A DNA stretch of 64,000 bases from Porpolomopsis calyptriformis (taxonomy: Eukaryota; Basidiomycota; Agaricomycetes; Agaricales; Hygrophoraceae): NCBI GenBank assembly GCA_951640195.1, contig OX621166.1, positions 682,001-746,000 on the forward strand, given 5' to 3'. Both the position numbers and the translations under genes were made by a program. Below, piece by piece: positions 44,996 through 57,089 of the stretch; position 1 is the first letter of the stretch, and the number at the start of each line of letters is the position of its first letter. Under the pieces are notes generated by a model. It was not told the DNA's origin and did no database searches. It worked only from the letters and a program-made list of their open reading frames with translations.

Positions 44996-47900
44996 ATGGA
45001 CGAAGGCCATCGTGTCAAGCGTTTTAAAGTATGCGTCGAGTAGCATAATGCGCGAGTAAACTAACCCACGATATTCCTAGCATCAATCCCACAACCAGGT
45101 TCTGAAGGATGTCCATTTACCCTCTCCGCTCTCCAACTCAAAATTTGACCATGAGGATATTCCGGCAAGTGTTACACGATTCCACTTGAACCACATCAGT
45201 AATCGCCATTTTAGGATGATCAGTCCAACTTTCACCAAGCCTTGGAACATTGGCGCCAGCTCAATCTTGCACCTGCTTTTGTTCATTTTGCCCAAGTCGC
45301 CGATGCCTTATCAGCCTCTATGCCGCTACTACTCCACAACTGGAGAGAGATTGTGGAACTTTGGACAGGCGCCTTGGAATCGTCTGATGACGAAGGATTA
45401 TGTGCTCTCCTGGAGTGCGTACCTGAAAATTTCTATTACCATCCGTATCCTCAAGATGTGAATGGACAGTTTATTGCAAAAGATCACTCATGACCTCCGA
45501 ATGACACTCATCCCAGTATACTCGGACCTTCTCAACCGTCTGCTCAAGCTCATGTTCACCTCGATCTCTGCTTCGGCACTTACCGCCCTCCTCGAAACCT
45601 TTTCTTCGTTGTTTAGATACCTCCTCGTTCCTTCAGTTGACGAAGAGCTTCTGGAACAAACATGGCTATCTGTACATTCCGCACTTTCGAAATGCTTGCC
45701 AGAAATTCAGCGTGCAATGGCCGAGGTGTGGGGGTCTCTCCTAAGAAAATTGAAGCCATCTGTGAGAGAAAAGGCAGTAACTCTGTTGGTAGGCGATATA
45801 AAGCCGATCGAGGATGCTTGTGCATGGGTTCTAGTTTTCGCTTGCAAGGTACCGTTCAATTCACGTTCGGATCCGTCTTAAACTTACGTGGTATTCTAGT
45901 CCGTACCGCAGGTCTTGCATTCTGCCACCGTATCCATAATGTCACCTCTCCTGGCATTTTACTTATCGTGCCCAGAGCCTGCTGAAATCTATACACTTCT
46001 TAGGAGAGTATTGACCTCGCTCATCCACCACGTCAAGTCGGCGGAACAGTTCTGCATTTTGGGCGATCTCCTTTTGAACCATTTCTTTACTGCTGCTAAG
46101 AACGTTTCCACCGAGGACGACCAGGAACATCTTCGCCGAATGCTTGAGGTCCTTGTTGTTCCAATTTCCGTTCGTCAAGGTGCTCGAATATCCCGTACGC
46201 AAAAATACTATTCATCACGCTATTCAGTGCTTGATTCGTGATGCTTGTGTTGATTAGCAAAACATCTGTCGTCCGTTGCATCAGAGTTCGACTCTTTACC
46301 CATGACCAAGTCTCTGCAACCTGCATTACTTAAATTTGCGACAGCAGTGCTTTCAGCAGGAGATATGACACTGTGGATGGGTCCTGGACGTAAAATTATT
46401 GCACGATCCTGGGAGGAACCAGAATTTGGTATCAGATTATCCGGAGCCTTGGCGGATCTGGGATGGGGAGGGTGGAAAATGATTGCATTGCCGACCGTAT
46501 TGAAAATGACCCCCCAGTTACTCGAGAAGAACCCGAGAAGTGCGATTGGCTTGTTGGCAACGTTGCATCGTGAAAAGAGATTAGGAGATGTAGATCTGGC
46601 TTGGAAGCAAGGATTGGATGCGTGGGTCAGAACGAGGTTAGCGAAGTGGGAGAAATCCGAGGAATCGGTGATATTCTTGCTGTCAAACTGTCCTCAGATC
46701 ACTGATAAAACTAAAAGGTTACAGAGCTCTGTGACATCCTCGTGTTCTCCAGCTGTCTACCTTCCATACCGTCCTTCCTAGTGCAAATCGTTGAAAATAT
46801 CCTCGAATCTTCACATCCGAAGGAAGATTTTGAGGCGACGTACGCGGATTCGGCATGGATACTTGGTTCATGCATGCAAGCTCTGGCCAATTGCCGTCCA
46901 GAAGCTTGGGCTAGCCAAGTGGATCTGGAGTCCTGGACGCAACAGTCTCTAGAAAAGTGGAGTTGGTCAGAAAGTGTTCTCGGTGGACTAGCCGCCGTAA
47001 TACAAGTCAGGTGTGCTCCAACTTATTGAACAGTTGGGACCGCGCTGACGAGGTGTAGTCCCCCTCAAGACGGAGTGGCAACGCTAGACAGCCTTTACCC
47101 AGCACTACGCGAATCACTTCTATCTCATTCTCGGCTTTTGAGATTAAACACTCTGCGTTTGCTTTCGTGCAAATCCGTAAATTCCTTGGGTAGCGAGCAG
47201 GAGGTGGTAAGACGGTGTTTACAAGCTGAGGAGGTGCCCTTGGATCTCAACGGTGTTCGCGAGCGTGTTGTGCGCATCGGAAGGGTCAAGCAAGCCGTCA
47301 GGGATGGTGATGACGTTGGTGCGGACCTATGCACCCTCTGGCTAGTTGGTATGCTTCATATTACATATTTGCGGTGTCTCAAAGCTGATGCCATTTGCCT
47401 CAGCCCAACTCAAAATTAATTTGCATCCCTTGTGGTCGCCTGCCGCCGAAACCCTAGCTTCCCTCGCTAGCCGGTTCGGTGATCTTGTGTGGAAGATTGT
47501 CTTCAGCGAGCTGCAGTCTAGTTCCTCCGGTCTGCAAACGGACGCTGATCCTCATTGGGCAACCGTAAAGGAGAAACAATCTGAAGCAGTTAACGACCCC
47601 TGGGAGGACGAACGGTCTTGGAGAGATCCCAATGCCCACAAATTGCGGAGTGTCACAGGAAGATGGCTTCACGAAACCAATCGATCGGATCTGTTACGTG
47701 TGATTATCGAGCCTCTTCTATTTGATGCCCATCATCTAATACCGCTGGCTTACAGCACCAGCATCCAACAGAACATTTGGATCGACAGTCATTCCACCTG
47801 CAGCTTCTTTCCACGTTGAAAGCATGTCCTTCATTATCGGAGAAACACAACCGTGATCTCGTTCCTTATTTTCTCTCCCTTGCTGGTCCGCAAGCTTCCG

Positions 47901-50900
47901 TGAAGGTTTCCCGGCAGAAGCTCGGTGCTTGGCTGGCTCTTTTCGCCAAGTTCACAAACCCAAAGGCGCTGCACTTGACTGAAACCCTCCATTCGCTCTA
48001 CATCTCATTGCTTTCACACCCTGACCGTTCGATTCAATCTATCTCTCTTTCCTGCCTCCTCACCTACAAATCTCCTAATATTTCCCCTCACGAAGATCAA
48101 CTTCGCGCGCTTCTGGACAATTCTCGATGGCGCGAAGAGCTCACTTCTCTTGATTTTGGGAAACTCGAACCCACAAATCGCACTGAACTAGTTGACGTCA
48201 TTATCAGACTCTTGTTCGGTATAATGTTGGAGAGACGGGGACGCACGAACGGTGCAGATCGACGAGCGGCTATATTGGGGGCGTTGGCAGCTTGTGCGGA
48301 TGAGGAACTTGGGTTGTTAGTGGACTTGATGCTTACCCCTATCCATCCCGATCGGAAATCGCAACAAGAGGAATTATTTACTATACGAGCTATACCAAGT
48401 GGGACATCCGATAAACAGCATATCGGCTTTCTTACTTTGCTTGGCGACGTCTTGAAGACCTTAGGACCTCGGCTTCTATTATATTGGCCAGCTTTCTTGG
48501 CTACCACCATTGATCTCATTAGTCACTCTCATGCTCGCATCAATTCCGCCATGCATTCTGGCGAAACCGATGAGGACGAGGCTGTTGAGGTTGATGTGGA
48601 CGAGGAGGTTGAAGAACGTACACCTTCCTCCAAAATTACGCGGTCCGTGAGGCAACTCGGTTTGAAGAGGTTCGCAGACTTTTTCCGGTGTCCTGTCTCT
48701 TTCGATTTCGCACCGTACATGCAAGCTTCCTTCGCGTCCTTTATATCACCCCGCCTTCCTTCCCTCGACAAAGAAAACACACAAGCCCCATCCGCGCTAT
48801 TGGAGCTATTTTACGTGTGGACCCTCCAAGGGAACCATGTCAGGTTTCTCGTCGACTTTGATCCACAGACGATGCCAAAGATCTACAATTGCTTAATTGC
48901 CACAAATGTCAAACCAGCCGTCGTGTCGAAAATATTCGACATTATCGATCGGCTTCTGGCATTTTCCAATACGGATAGTGTTATTCAGGATATGGTTTTG
49001 AAACCTCACATTTCGTTGCTCCTGGGGAACTTGGCCGTTCTGGTTGAACGAAACAAAGGCGTTGATTGGGTTTCCACTCCCTTGGGTCAACGACAGATTG
49101 GGATACTGTCTGAGATTGCGCAATATTCCGTTGACGCCACGCAAGCTTCAACTTTACTCCACTTATTTTCCCCGATGCTTCGCAAACCAGCGAAGTCGGT
49201 GTCCGAGAAACGGAAGATTGATATTCTCAAGATATTGAGTAATCTGTTCTCGCTCATTCCAGAGCTTGCAGACGTGACTAGTTTGGTGTATCTTCAAAGT
49301 TATGACCTGCTTTCCCAGCTGTTTCAGAGGCTCCGAACTAGCTCGGCCCGTCTAGCCCTTGTTTCTGCTTTTCATCGCTTAACTCTCCTCAACCCTTCAC
49401 TTCAACCACTTTCCGGTTTATTGGACTCTCTGAATGCGTATTCCTCAAAACGTATTGATGAACCAGACTTTGGCCGCCGTCTTGATGCGTTTGCAACACT
49501 CAATGAAATCATGTTCAAATCGTTATCAGCTCAAGACTGGTTACCGGTGGTATATAATATGCTCCATTTTATACAGGATCCAAATGAACTGGCCGTGCGT
49601 CATAATGCTTCCTTTGCTCTGCGCCGCTTTGTAGACCTGGTGCATGATGTTGCTGGAGAGCTCGAGGTCATCTTTTTGCGAAAGCTCTATCCCGGACTCA
49701 AGAACGGGCTGCGATCTAGGAACGAAATGGTTCGGGCAGATGTTCTGGGTGTTATTGCATACGCGGTCGCTAAGTGCGATAGGATTGGATCATTAAAAGA
49801 AATGCGAGTGCTGCTTGCTGGTGGAGACGAAGAGGCCAACTTCTTCAATAATATTCATCACGTTCAAATACATCGACGGACTAGGGCGCTCCGGAGGCTA
49901 ACTGAACAGTGTGATGAAAACCCTTTCAGCAGTAACACGCTGGCAGAGATGTTGATCCCATTGGCTACCAATTACATTACCTCGGTTTCTTCGACGGATC
50001 ATCACCTGGTCAATGAGGCCATCCTGGCAACTGGTCGAATGTCGAAGCACCTCGCGTGGGGAGCGTATCACGGCTTGCTGCAGAAATATCTCGATCCTTT
50101 GGGCAAAAAGGATTTGTCCGATCGTGTTCATATTCGAACTCTGCTAGCTATCCTCGACCATTTTCATTTCCAGATTGAAGAAATTGTACTCGACATTGGG
50201 GATTCTGACCCAAATACGGGAAATGACGAGGAATGCGAAGATAATGACTTGGTTCCTTCTCCGTCAAAACCGACCGCCTCCGGTTCGGGGCGCATAGCGG
50301 ATATTGTCAACCGTCGTCTCCTCCCTGATCTCCTCCAGCTCTTGGAAAAGCGTGATGCAACCATAGATGATGGCAACCGTATTCCGATAGCCGTCGGGAT
50401 CGTGAACGTTGCAAACCATTTGCCCACACCCGCTCGGGAGCCGCAAATAACGAGACTGATTACCGTTCTCTGCCAAATATTGCGTAGCCGCTCGCAAGAG
50501 ACAAGAAACCTTACGCGTGACACGTTAAATCGCATAGCTGTCATTCTGGGACCATCATATCTCCCACTAATCTTAAAGGAGATGCGGGCTGCGTTGTTGC
50601 GTGGCCCCCAGCTCCACGTACTGGCATTCGTGGCTCACGCACTGTTGGTGCATGTAACGACCGGCGATCACGCGAACTCGTTTAGCAACCTTGATGCCTG
50701 CGTGAGCGACGTGGCCCACATATCTGCAGAGGTTATCTTCGGTCAATCTGGGAAAGATGTTCAGGCAGAGGGATTCAAGTCAAAGATGCGGGAGGTACGA
50801 TCTTCATCTTCAAAAGGGCTGGATTCATTCGGAATCTTGGCTGCTCGTGTCACCCCACCCAAAATCAGTGGTCTCCTTGCGCCCCTTCGGGCGATTATGC

Positions 50901-53362
50901 AGGAGACTGAATCCCTCAAAACGATGCTCCAAGTGGAAGAAGTTCTGAGACGTGTTGCCACTGGATTGAACGTCAATAATCATATTGTTTCGACCGACTT
51001 GCTGACGCTATGTCATACATTGATCAGTCAGAATGCTCGTTTCCTCAAACAAGCACCCACTCCACACAAAAGCGTCGTGAATGACCACGCTGTCGTCCAA
51101 ACGAAAGGTCAAGTTGCGACGGAGGTTGACCATTATTCAAATAACTCTTTTAGGTATATGCTTGTATCGGCTGTATCGTGCGTGTAACTCAACATCCGAA
51201 TAGATTCGTGACCTTCGGTCTAGATCTATATAATACCGCCATGCGACGTAGTCGATTCGATTTCCGTGATACTGCTGTCGCCGCTCGTTTGGAAGCCATG
51301 GTGGTTGTCATTGGAAATACCTTGTATTCCAATAATACTCCGGTACTCCTCTCGGGCTTGAAGTCAGTGGCAGCCACTGTTAAATGCCCACTGAAATCTT
51401 GGCCCAAGTCACTTCCTGTCTTCATTCGTCAAATCATCGATATCGTGAGACGGACTGGAAACACGGAGTCGGAAGTTGTGCAGACGTCCTTTAGATCACT
51501 GGCCACAATCCTTCGCGATTGCCCTAATGCCCAGGTCAAAGAGCAGGATCTCGTCTACCTTTTGGAACTCTTCTCGCCCGACTTGGAAGAGCCTTCGAGG
51601 CAAACCTCCGTATTCGCAATGCTTCGGGCCATCGTCTCTCGCAAATTTGTAGTACCGGAGATATACGATCTTATGGACAGAGTCTCCGAAATCATGGTAA
51701 CGAATCAATCATCTTCGGTTCAAGAACTCGCTCGCGGCCTCCTACTCCAATTTCTGTTGGACTATCCTCAGGGAAAGGGACGTCTCCGAAACCAGATGAC
51801 GTTCCTCGCCAAGAACTTGTCATATGTTCATGAAAGTGGGCGAAAATCCGTCATGGAACTTCTCAATGCTGTTATTTCCAAGTTCGAGGTTGGGCTCGTA
51901 AGAGAGTACTCGGATCTTTTGTTTGTCGCTCTTGTCATGGCGATAGTCAACGACGACTCTGCTAAATGCCGAGAAATGGCCGCCGAACTGATTAAAAACC
52001 TTTTCACAAGACTAGACGATGATCATCGCAGGCTCATCGTGTCCCATTTGCATTCTTGGGCGAGTCAAATTTCTCAACCTCAGCTTGTGCGGGTTGCCTC
52101 GCAAACCTATGGCTTCATCATAGATGTCATCCGACATGATGCACTGCCCTATATACCCACCATACTGGAGGACCTGAATGCCGCGATCGAACGTAGTGCA
52201 CAACGGACATCCGCACTCGAGGAGAACGGCAATACCGAAGTTGATTTGGAGTGGCAAGTCCCGTACCATTCCTTGATTGTGATTTCCAAAGTATTACAAG
52301 TATTCCCCGATTTCACCACTGAACCCAGCAAGATGACGTGGCATCCTGTTGTTGGTCACTTACTCTTTCCACATGCGTGGGTTCGCACGGCTGCCTGCCG
52401 GCTGCTTGGTCTACTTTTTGCTGCTGTCCCCGTCTCAGCACCCAGTTCTGCCTCACCTGAAACGTCACCATTCTCCAGTGTGGGTATGTGCGACATTGCA
52501 CAAAGGCATTGTCTACAGCTCAAGAGTGAACACCTGGACTCAGCACTGAGCTTGCAGATTGTGAAAAATCTCTTTTACATCGGAAAATGTTTTTGCGCCA
52601 TCAATGTCCCCCACAAAGATGACACAAAGTGCGACGAAGACATTTCGGAAGAAGACGATGGTGGCGAGGAGGGGGTGAGCGATGTCCGGCTTAACCCACT
52701 TCCATGGTTATTCTCGAAACTGTCGTATCAAGTTAAGTCGGCTCATATCGCGCGGCGTAACAAGACTTTCAGTGCGGTACGTTATCATTCCTGCTCCGGT
52801 TTATTGACTCTGAAGTTATGTCCAGGAGAATTGGTCACAACAACCTTCCTCTGTGCTACGATGGTTTGCAGCGATGGCATCCTATCTGGATCCTGTCCGA
52901 CTTGAAGCCTTTTTGGTACACATTTTGACCCCAGTTTATAAAATTGCGGAAGACGATACCGTCCGTGATGCCCAGATGGGTAGGCCCTACTTCTTTATTG
53001 TTCATTTTCTGCGCGAAGATAATGATTTTTTTTGTCTCAAGATGAATTGAAAATCCTTGCAGTCGAACTTCTTGATTTGGTCCAATCCAAAGTCGGGACG
53101 ACGAAATTCGCCAATACCTATAACCAGATCCGCCAAGGCGTCCTTAGTGTCCAAAGGGAGCGGAAAGCAACCAGGGTCATCCAGGCGATCGTAAACCCGG
53201 AAGCAGCCGCCAAGCGGAAACTTCAAAAAAATTCTATCAAAAAGGATAGCCGCAAGAGGAAGAACAAAATTTTCGCGTGAGTAATAATAGTTTGTTCAAT
53301 TTCTTATCTAAATTATCTATAGGGACCGCACGGGCTCCGTCAAACGAAGACGCGATAACTAG
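44996..53362 (+). CDS. UTP20: UTP20, U3 snoRNP small-subunit processome component
   Basis: This nucleolar HEAT-repeat protein is needed for 18S rRNA processing. Fourteen exons give 2560 residues: 44996-45028, 45081-45170, 45224-45418, 45483-45848, 45900-46194, 46258-46717, 46753-47010, 47059-47348, 47404-47699, 47756-51153, 51204-52776, 52826-52979, 53042-53276, 53323-53362. N-terminal landmarks: LKDVHLPSPLSNSKFD, ALEHWRQLNLAPAFVHFA, ALLETFSSLFRYLLVPS. Middle: [24 protein letters not shown] helical repeats throughout, and an acidic loop (GETDEDEAVEVDVDEEVEE). The end has RWFAAMASYLDP, VGTTKFANTYNQIRQ, PEAAAKRKLQKNSIKKDSRK and a basic KRRRDN. The acceptor of intron 3 is the least certain junction; an alternative 13 bases upstream would encode LLQK but breaks frame. 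Confidence 0.93.
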
Positions 53363-53855
53363 AACTCAAATATGTTATGTCCGATCTCTGCTATCCTGTG
53401 TACGAATATAATCCATCAAGCTCCCATTTGCTCTGAACATCATCGTCATCTTCAACCGTAGTTTCGGGCCGGTCACTATCGGGGGTGAACCGTGCTTCGG
53501 TCGTTGTGATCGGTCAGCGACCCTGTGGTAAGTAGTTCGAAGATTATACAAGTCTCTGCATTCAAGATCATGTTCCTGGAAAAAGGATAGTGATGTTACT
53601 GGCTGTTTTGCCACCGGTTAATTTCCAGGTCTATTCGAGAAGAACGCGCCATTTTCTTCCGTCTCCGTCCAGAACTTGACTTTTTCGGGTTTCTTATGAC
53701 CCTTGGATGATAACCAAGGTAGACACGGGACACCGCCTTTCATCAATACAGTGACCAGGTTCAGATGGATGTTAGACGTCTAAATAAATGTGTGAGAAAA
53801 TGAGCCAACTGAAGTGCAACCGAGACACCGTTCCTGTTTAGCACACCTCTGAACC
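53363..53855. other. Intergenic spacer
   Basis: This 493-bp stretch lies between UTP20 and the guanylyltransferase. Minus-strand ORFs (53375-53614; and upstream KPEKVKFWTETEENGAFFS) could be exons of a small gene, but I could not build a convincing model or name it. Confidence 0.35.
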
Positions 53856-55697
53856 ATGTTCTCGCAATTCTCTTCGCCCAACCCAACGATTCAAACGAAT
53901 GACTCGACAGATGCCCTTGCTATCCAAGGGATGTTTCAGCAAATCATGACGGCGGTCCAAACATCGGTGTGTTCAGCGTTTTCTTCATTGGATAAGATGG
54001 GACTCATGACCCCCGCAGCACGCTGAAATCGCCGAACTCAGGCGGGAATGTACAGAGCTGAGGCACGCCAATGCTACCCTTGAACGACAAGTTCGCGAGC
54101 AGGTAGGTTCTCTGTTGCCTGGAAACTTCGCTCCCCATGCCAGCGCCAATTCCGAAGACTGTTGCTTGTGTCTCATTCTCAGGGGAATGAAGGCCGTCTC
54201 GCCGAAATGAAGTATTCCATGAAGTTAACTCTTCTCATTAATATCTTCAGCTGAGCCAACAAAGCGGCTACCGTGGGACCACGCCTGGATTTATGACCCC
54301 TACCCCCTCCAGCCCACAGCTCCGTGCGAGGACACCGTTTCTCCATTCCGCTGCAGTACCGCCTCTCAGCACCCCGAGTTATACTCCCTCACGTCTTAGC
54401 GAATTTGCTGTCACCTCCCTCCCGTGTGAGCGCGACATCCCTGGGTTTTATGTAGTTATTCCCGCCGGAGGCGCTGGGACTCGTTTATGGCCTCTTTCAC
54501 GTGAAAGTCACCCAAAATTTCTTCTCGATATCTCTTTGTCAGGTCGCTCGCTAATTCAAGCCACCTGGGACCGTTTGATTCCCCTTTCTTCTCCCGCGCG
54601 CACCACGGTCGTGACCGGGCGCCCACATGTCAAGGCGCTCCGTGACCAACTTCCTGATCTTCTCCCAGGAAATTGTTTTTGCGAACCTGGACCTAAGGAG
54701 TCAATGGCCGCCATCGGTCTCGCAGCAGCTGTCCTTCTGCAGCGGTGAACAGTTCTGTCTCCCTTTTTGCTCATTTTATTTTCTAACGTGCGCATAGTGA
54801 TCCTGACGCCGTGATCGGATCGTTTGCAGCAGATCACATGATCTCCGGAGACGAAGCCTTCCTTTCTGCGGTCTCGGAAGCGGTTGCTGTCGCCCGTAAA
54901 GATTATCTTGTTACTATTGGTATAGCTCCGTCTCACCCGTCTACTGGATTTGGTTACGTCCGCCTTGGCGAAAAGTTGGATATCACTGAGGCTCCAAACG
55001 CACGTATCGTTTCTAGCTTCAAGGAAAAGCCCGATGCGCGAACAGCTGCTGCGTATATTGCTACTGGTAAATACAGGTGGAATGGAGGGATGTTTGTTTC
55101 CAAAGCGTCATTCTTGATGCGCTTGCTGCAGGAATACCGGCCTGAGTTGCACGACGGCCTCCAGAAGATCGCGTCGTGTTGGGATGACGAAGCTGCGAGG
55201 CAGAATGCCCTAGATGAGATCTGGCCCGGATTGGAGAAGATCGCGATCGACAATGCTGTTGCTGAACCTGCCTCTATAGAGGGTAAAGTTGCAGTTGTAC
55301 CTGCTACGTTTGGTAAGCTGCTTGATTGGTGTAACGCCAACTGCTGCTAGACAACGCTTGTGTAGGCTGGGATGATGTTGGTGATTTCTCTTCTCTTGCC
55401 GAACTGTTGCCCGCCGAAGCCAACCAACCGCGCATTCTCGGTGATAGTCAGCTCGGTGCGTATGCGAATGGGTTTTCGCATACATATTGATTGATGTTTT
55501 GCGCAGTTTTGACTGAACAGGTTGCTGGAGGAATTGTTGTCCCAGCCTCTGGACGACTCGTTGCTTGTTTAGGCGTCGATGACTTGGTCATTGTAGATAT
55601 GCCTGATACCCTGCTCGTCACGACTCGCGCCAGATCACAGGAAGTCAAACGTCTTGTCAAGAAATGTCGCGATGCTGGCTGGAGATCTGTCCTTTAA
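53856..55697 (+). CDS. Bacterial-type (ManC-like) mannose-1-phosphate guanylyltransferase with N-terminal coiled coil
   Basis: This enzyme makes GDP-mannose from mannose-1-phosphate and GTP. Six exons (53856-53966, 54019-54102, 54251-54744, 54798-55312, 55366-55455, 55507-55697) give 494 residues. Residues 1 to about 125 are an extension: MFSQFSSPNPTIQ, a coiled-coil HAEIAELRRECTELRHANAT, then a Ser/Pro/Thr linker. The catalytic domain starts near 130 with the nucleotidyltransferase signature GGAGTRLWPLSRESHPKFLL (from 138). It continues with EPGPKESMAAIGLAAAV, IGSFAADHMI, STGFGYVRLGE, FKEKPD, WNGGMFVSKA, VPATFGWDDVGDFSSL. The GTRLWPL version is the bacterial ManC form; the usual fungal enzyme has GTRLRPLT. 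The wording is especially like actinobacterial proteins as I recall them. Confidence 0.85.
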
Positions 55698-57089
55698 TGT
55701 GCTGTCCAAGAACTTCGCTCACTAGACAATCAACCTGCCGATTTTCAACTTGTCCTTGTGGTACCCGAGATTCAACGAAACATAAAGTGACCAGGAGCAC
55801 CTCGAATGGTGCGAGATCGGAACGGACTATATACTTATATCTTGGTGATCATTCGCAATTGTTCTGTAAATCTGTCTCGTAGAATCCTTGAAGATTATTA
55901 ATTAATTTCTCAAGCTAGATTACTGTCGTGAGAAGTAGCCAATATATTATTCATAGATCTCCAAGTGTATCTCCGCAGTTGTGCACATGGAGTCTTTGGG
56001 GCAGCAGGAGTGGTCGCGTCGCTACTTTTTCGATTGGCCCTGGCCTTATGGCACGATCTCTGTTCCTGGGTTTGGCCTGAGTTCACGCCTCTCGTGACCA
56101 CACGTATTTTGTTGGATGTGAAGGCCATCCACTACCACCGGTGAAAAACACTGCGATGGGCGTCTCTATCGTGGTTGCGCTTTCCGTGAACATGAATACG
56201 CTGCGGTTTAACTCCCGAAAAGATACCGTAGCACAGAGACTTGGTGCCTCCTTTGATCCAGTACACGGGTTGGACGTTTATTTTTCTGAACGTTGAACTG
56301 AGAATGGGCATGGTAGTCTTTGACAAATTTTGCCCTGAAATTTAAACCAATTTCTTGTCACACAGAAAGATCTGGAGAGGCAGAAACCTATTCTTGGCTG
56401 GTCGGGCTAGGCTATTTTTGATAACCCGATCATCGATCGAGATCGGAAAGAGGAAGCAACCGGATGGCCAATCTGGTCTGCAAACCTTTTCCAGAAGTCT
56501 GAAAGGGGATTGCATGTCGCCCAGGCATGGCGCTGAGTATTTCAGTTTATATGAGTAGCCTAGAAAGGGTCATGACGGAATTGACATATCTTTCTGCGGG
56601 CTGCACAGCAATCATGGCGGAACTTTTGATGGTTCCTGTTGTATTGTTAATAAATGGGTGACATGTTTGCTGTTCCTGTTCTCATGTTCTCCCAGTCTGC
56701 AGGCTTCGTGCGTGTCGATCCTGAGGCTCATAGTCTGAAATAAGGTGTTGTGACGAAGGTTAGATTACGTAAAATCCAGCCTCGCGGTCGCAGGCCATCG
56801 AATGCGCACCATGTCCTCGTTATTCTTCCTGATTGTCGTCCACAATACTCAAATGAATGGTTCCGGCTCGCCTCGTGACTACGGCATGTGTCACTAATCC
56901 TAACCGGGAACACATGCGGCAAGGGGATATCAACGCGGGCCTTCCCCACCGGGCGCTGGTTCCATCAATTGCATATTCCACGATGCCCACGCGTAGGCAG
57001 AACTTAAGAACTTCAATATGCCTCTCATTAGCTACTCTAGCGGATTTCCTATCGATATTTGGGGGCTCTCCCGCTCATTGTCAGAGGCA
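55698..57089. other. 1.4-kb spacer
   Basis: Short ORFs on both strands (for example minus 55910-56128 and 56132-56326; plus 56355-56558) show no recognised family and no consistent splicing. The right part is the ceramidase promoter. I see no repeats. Confidence 0.4.
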
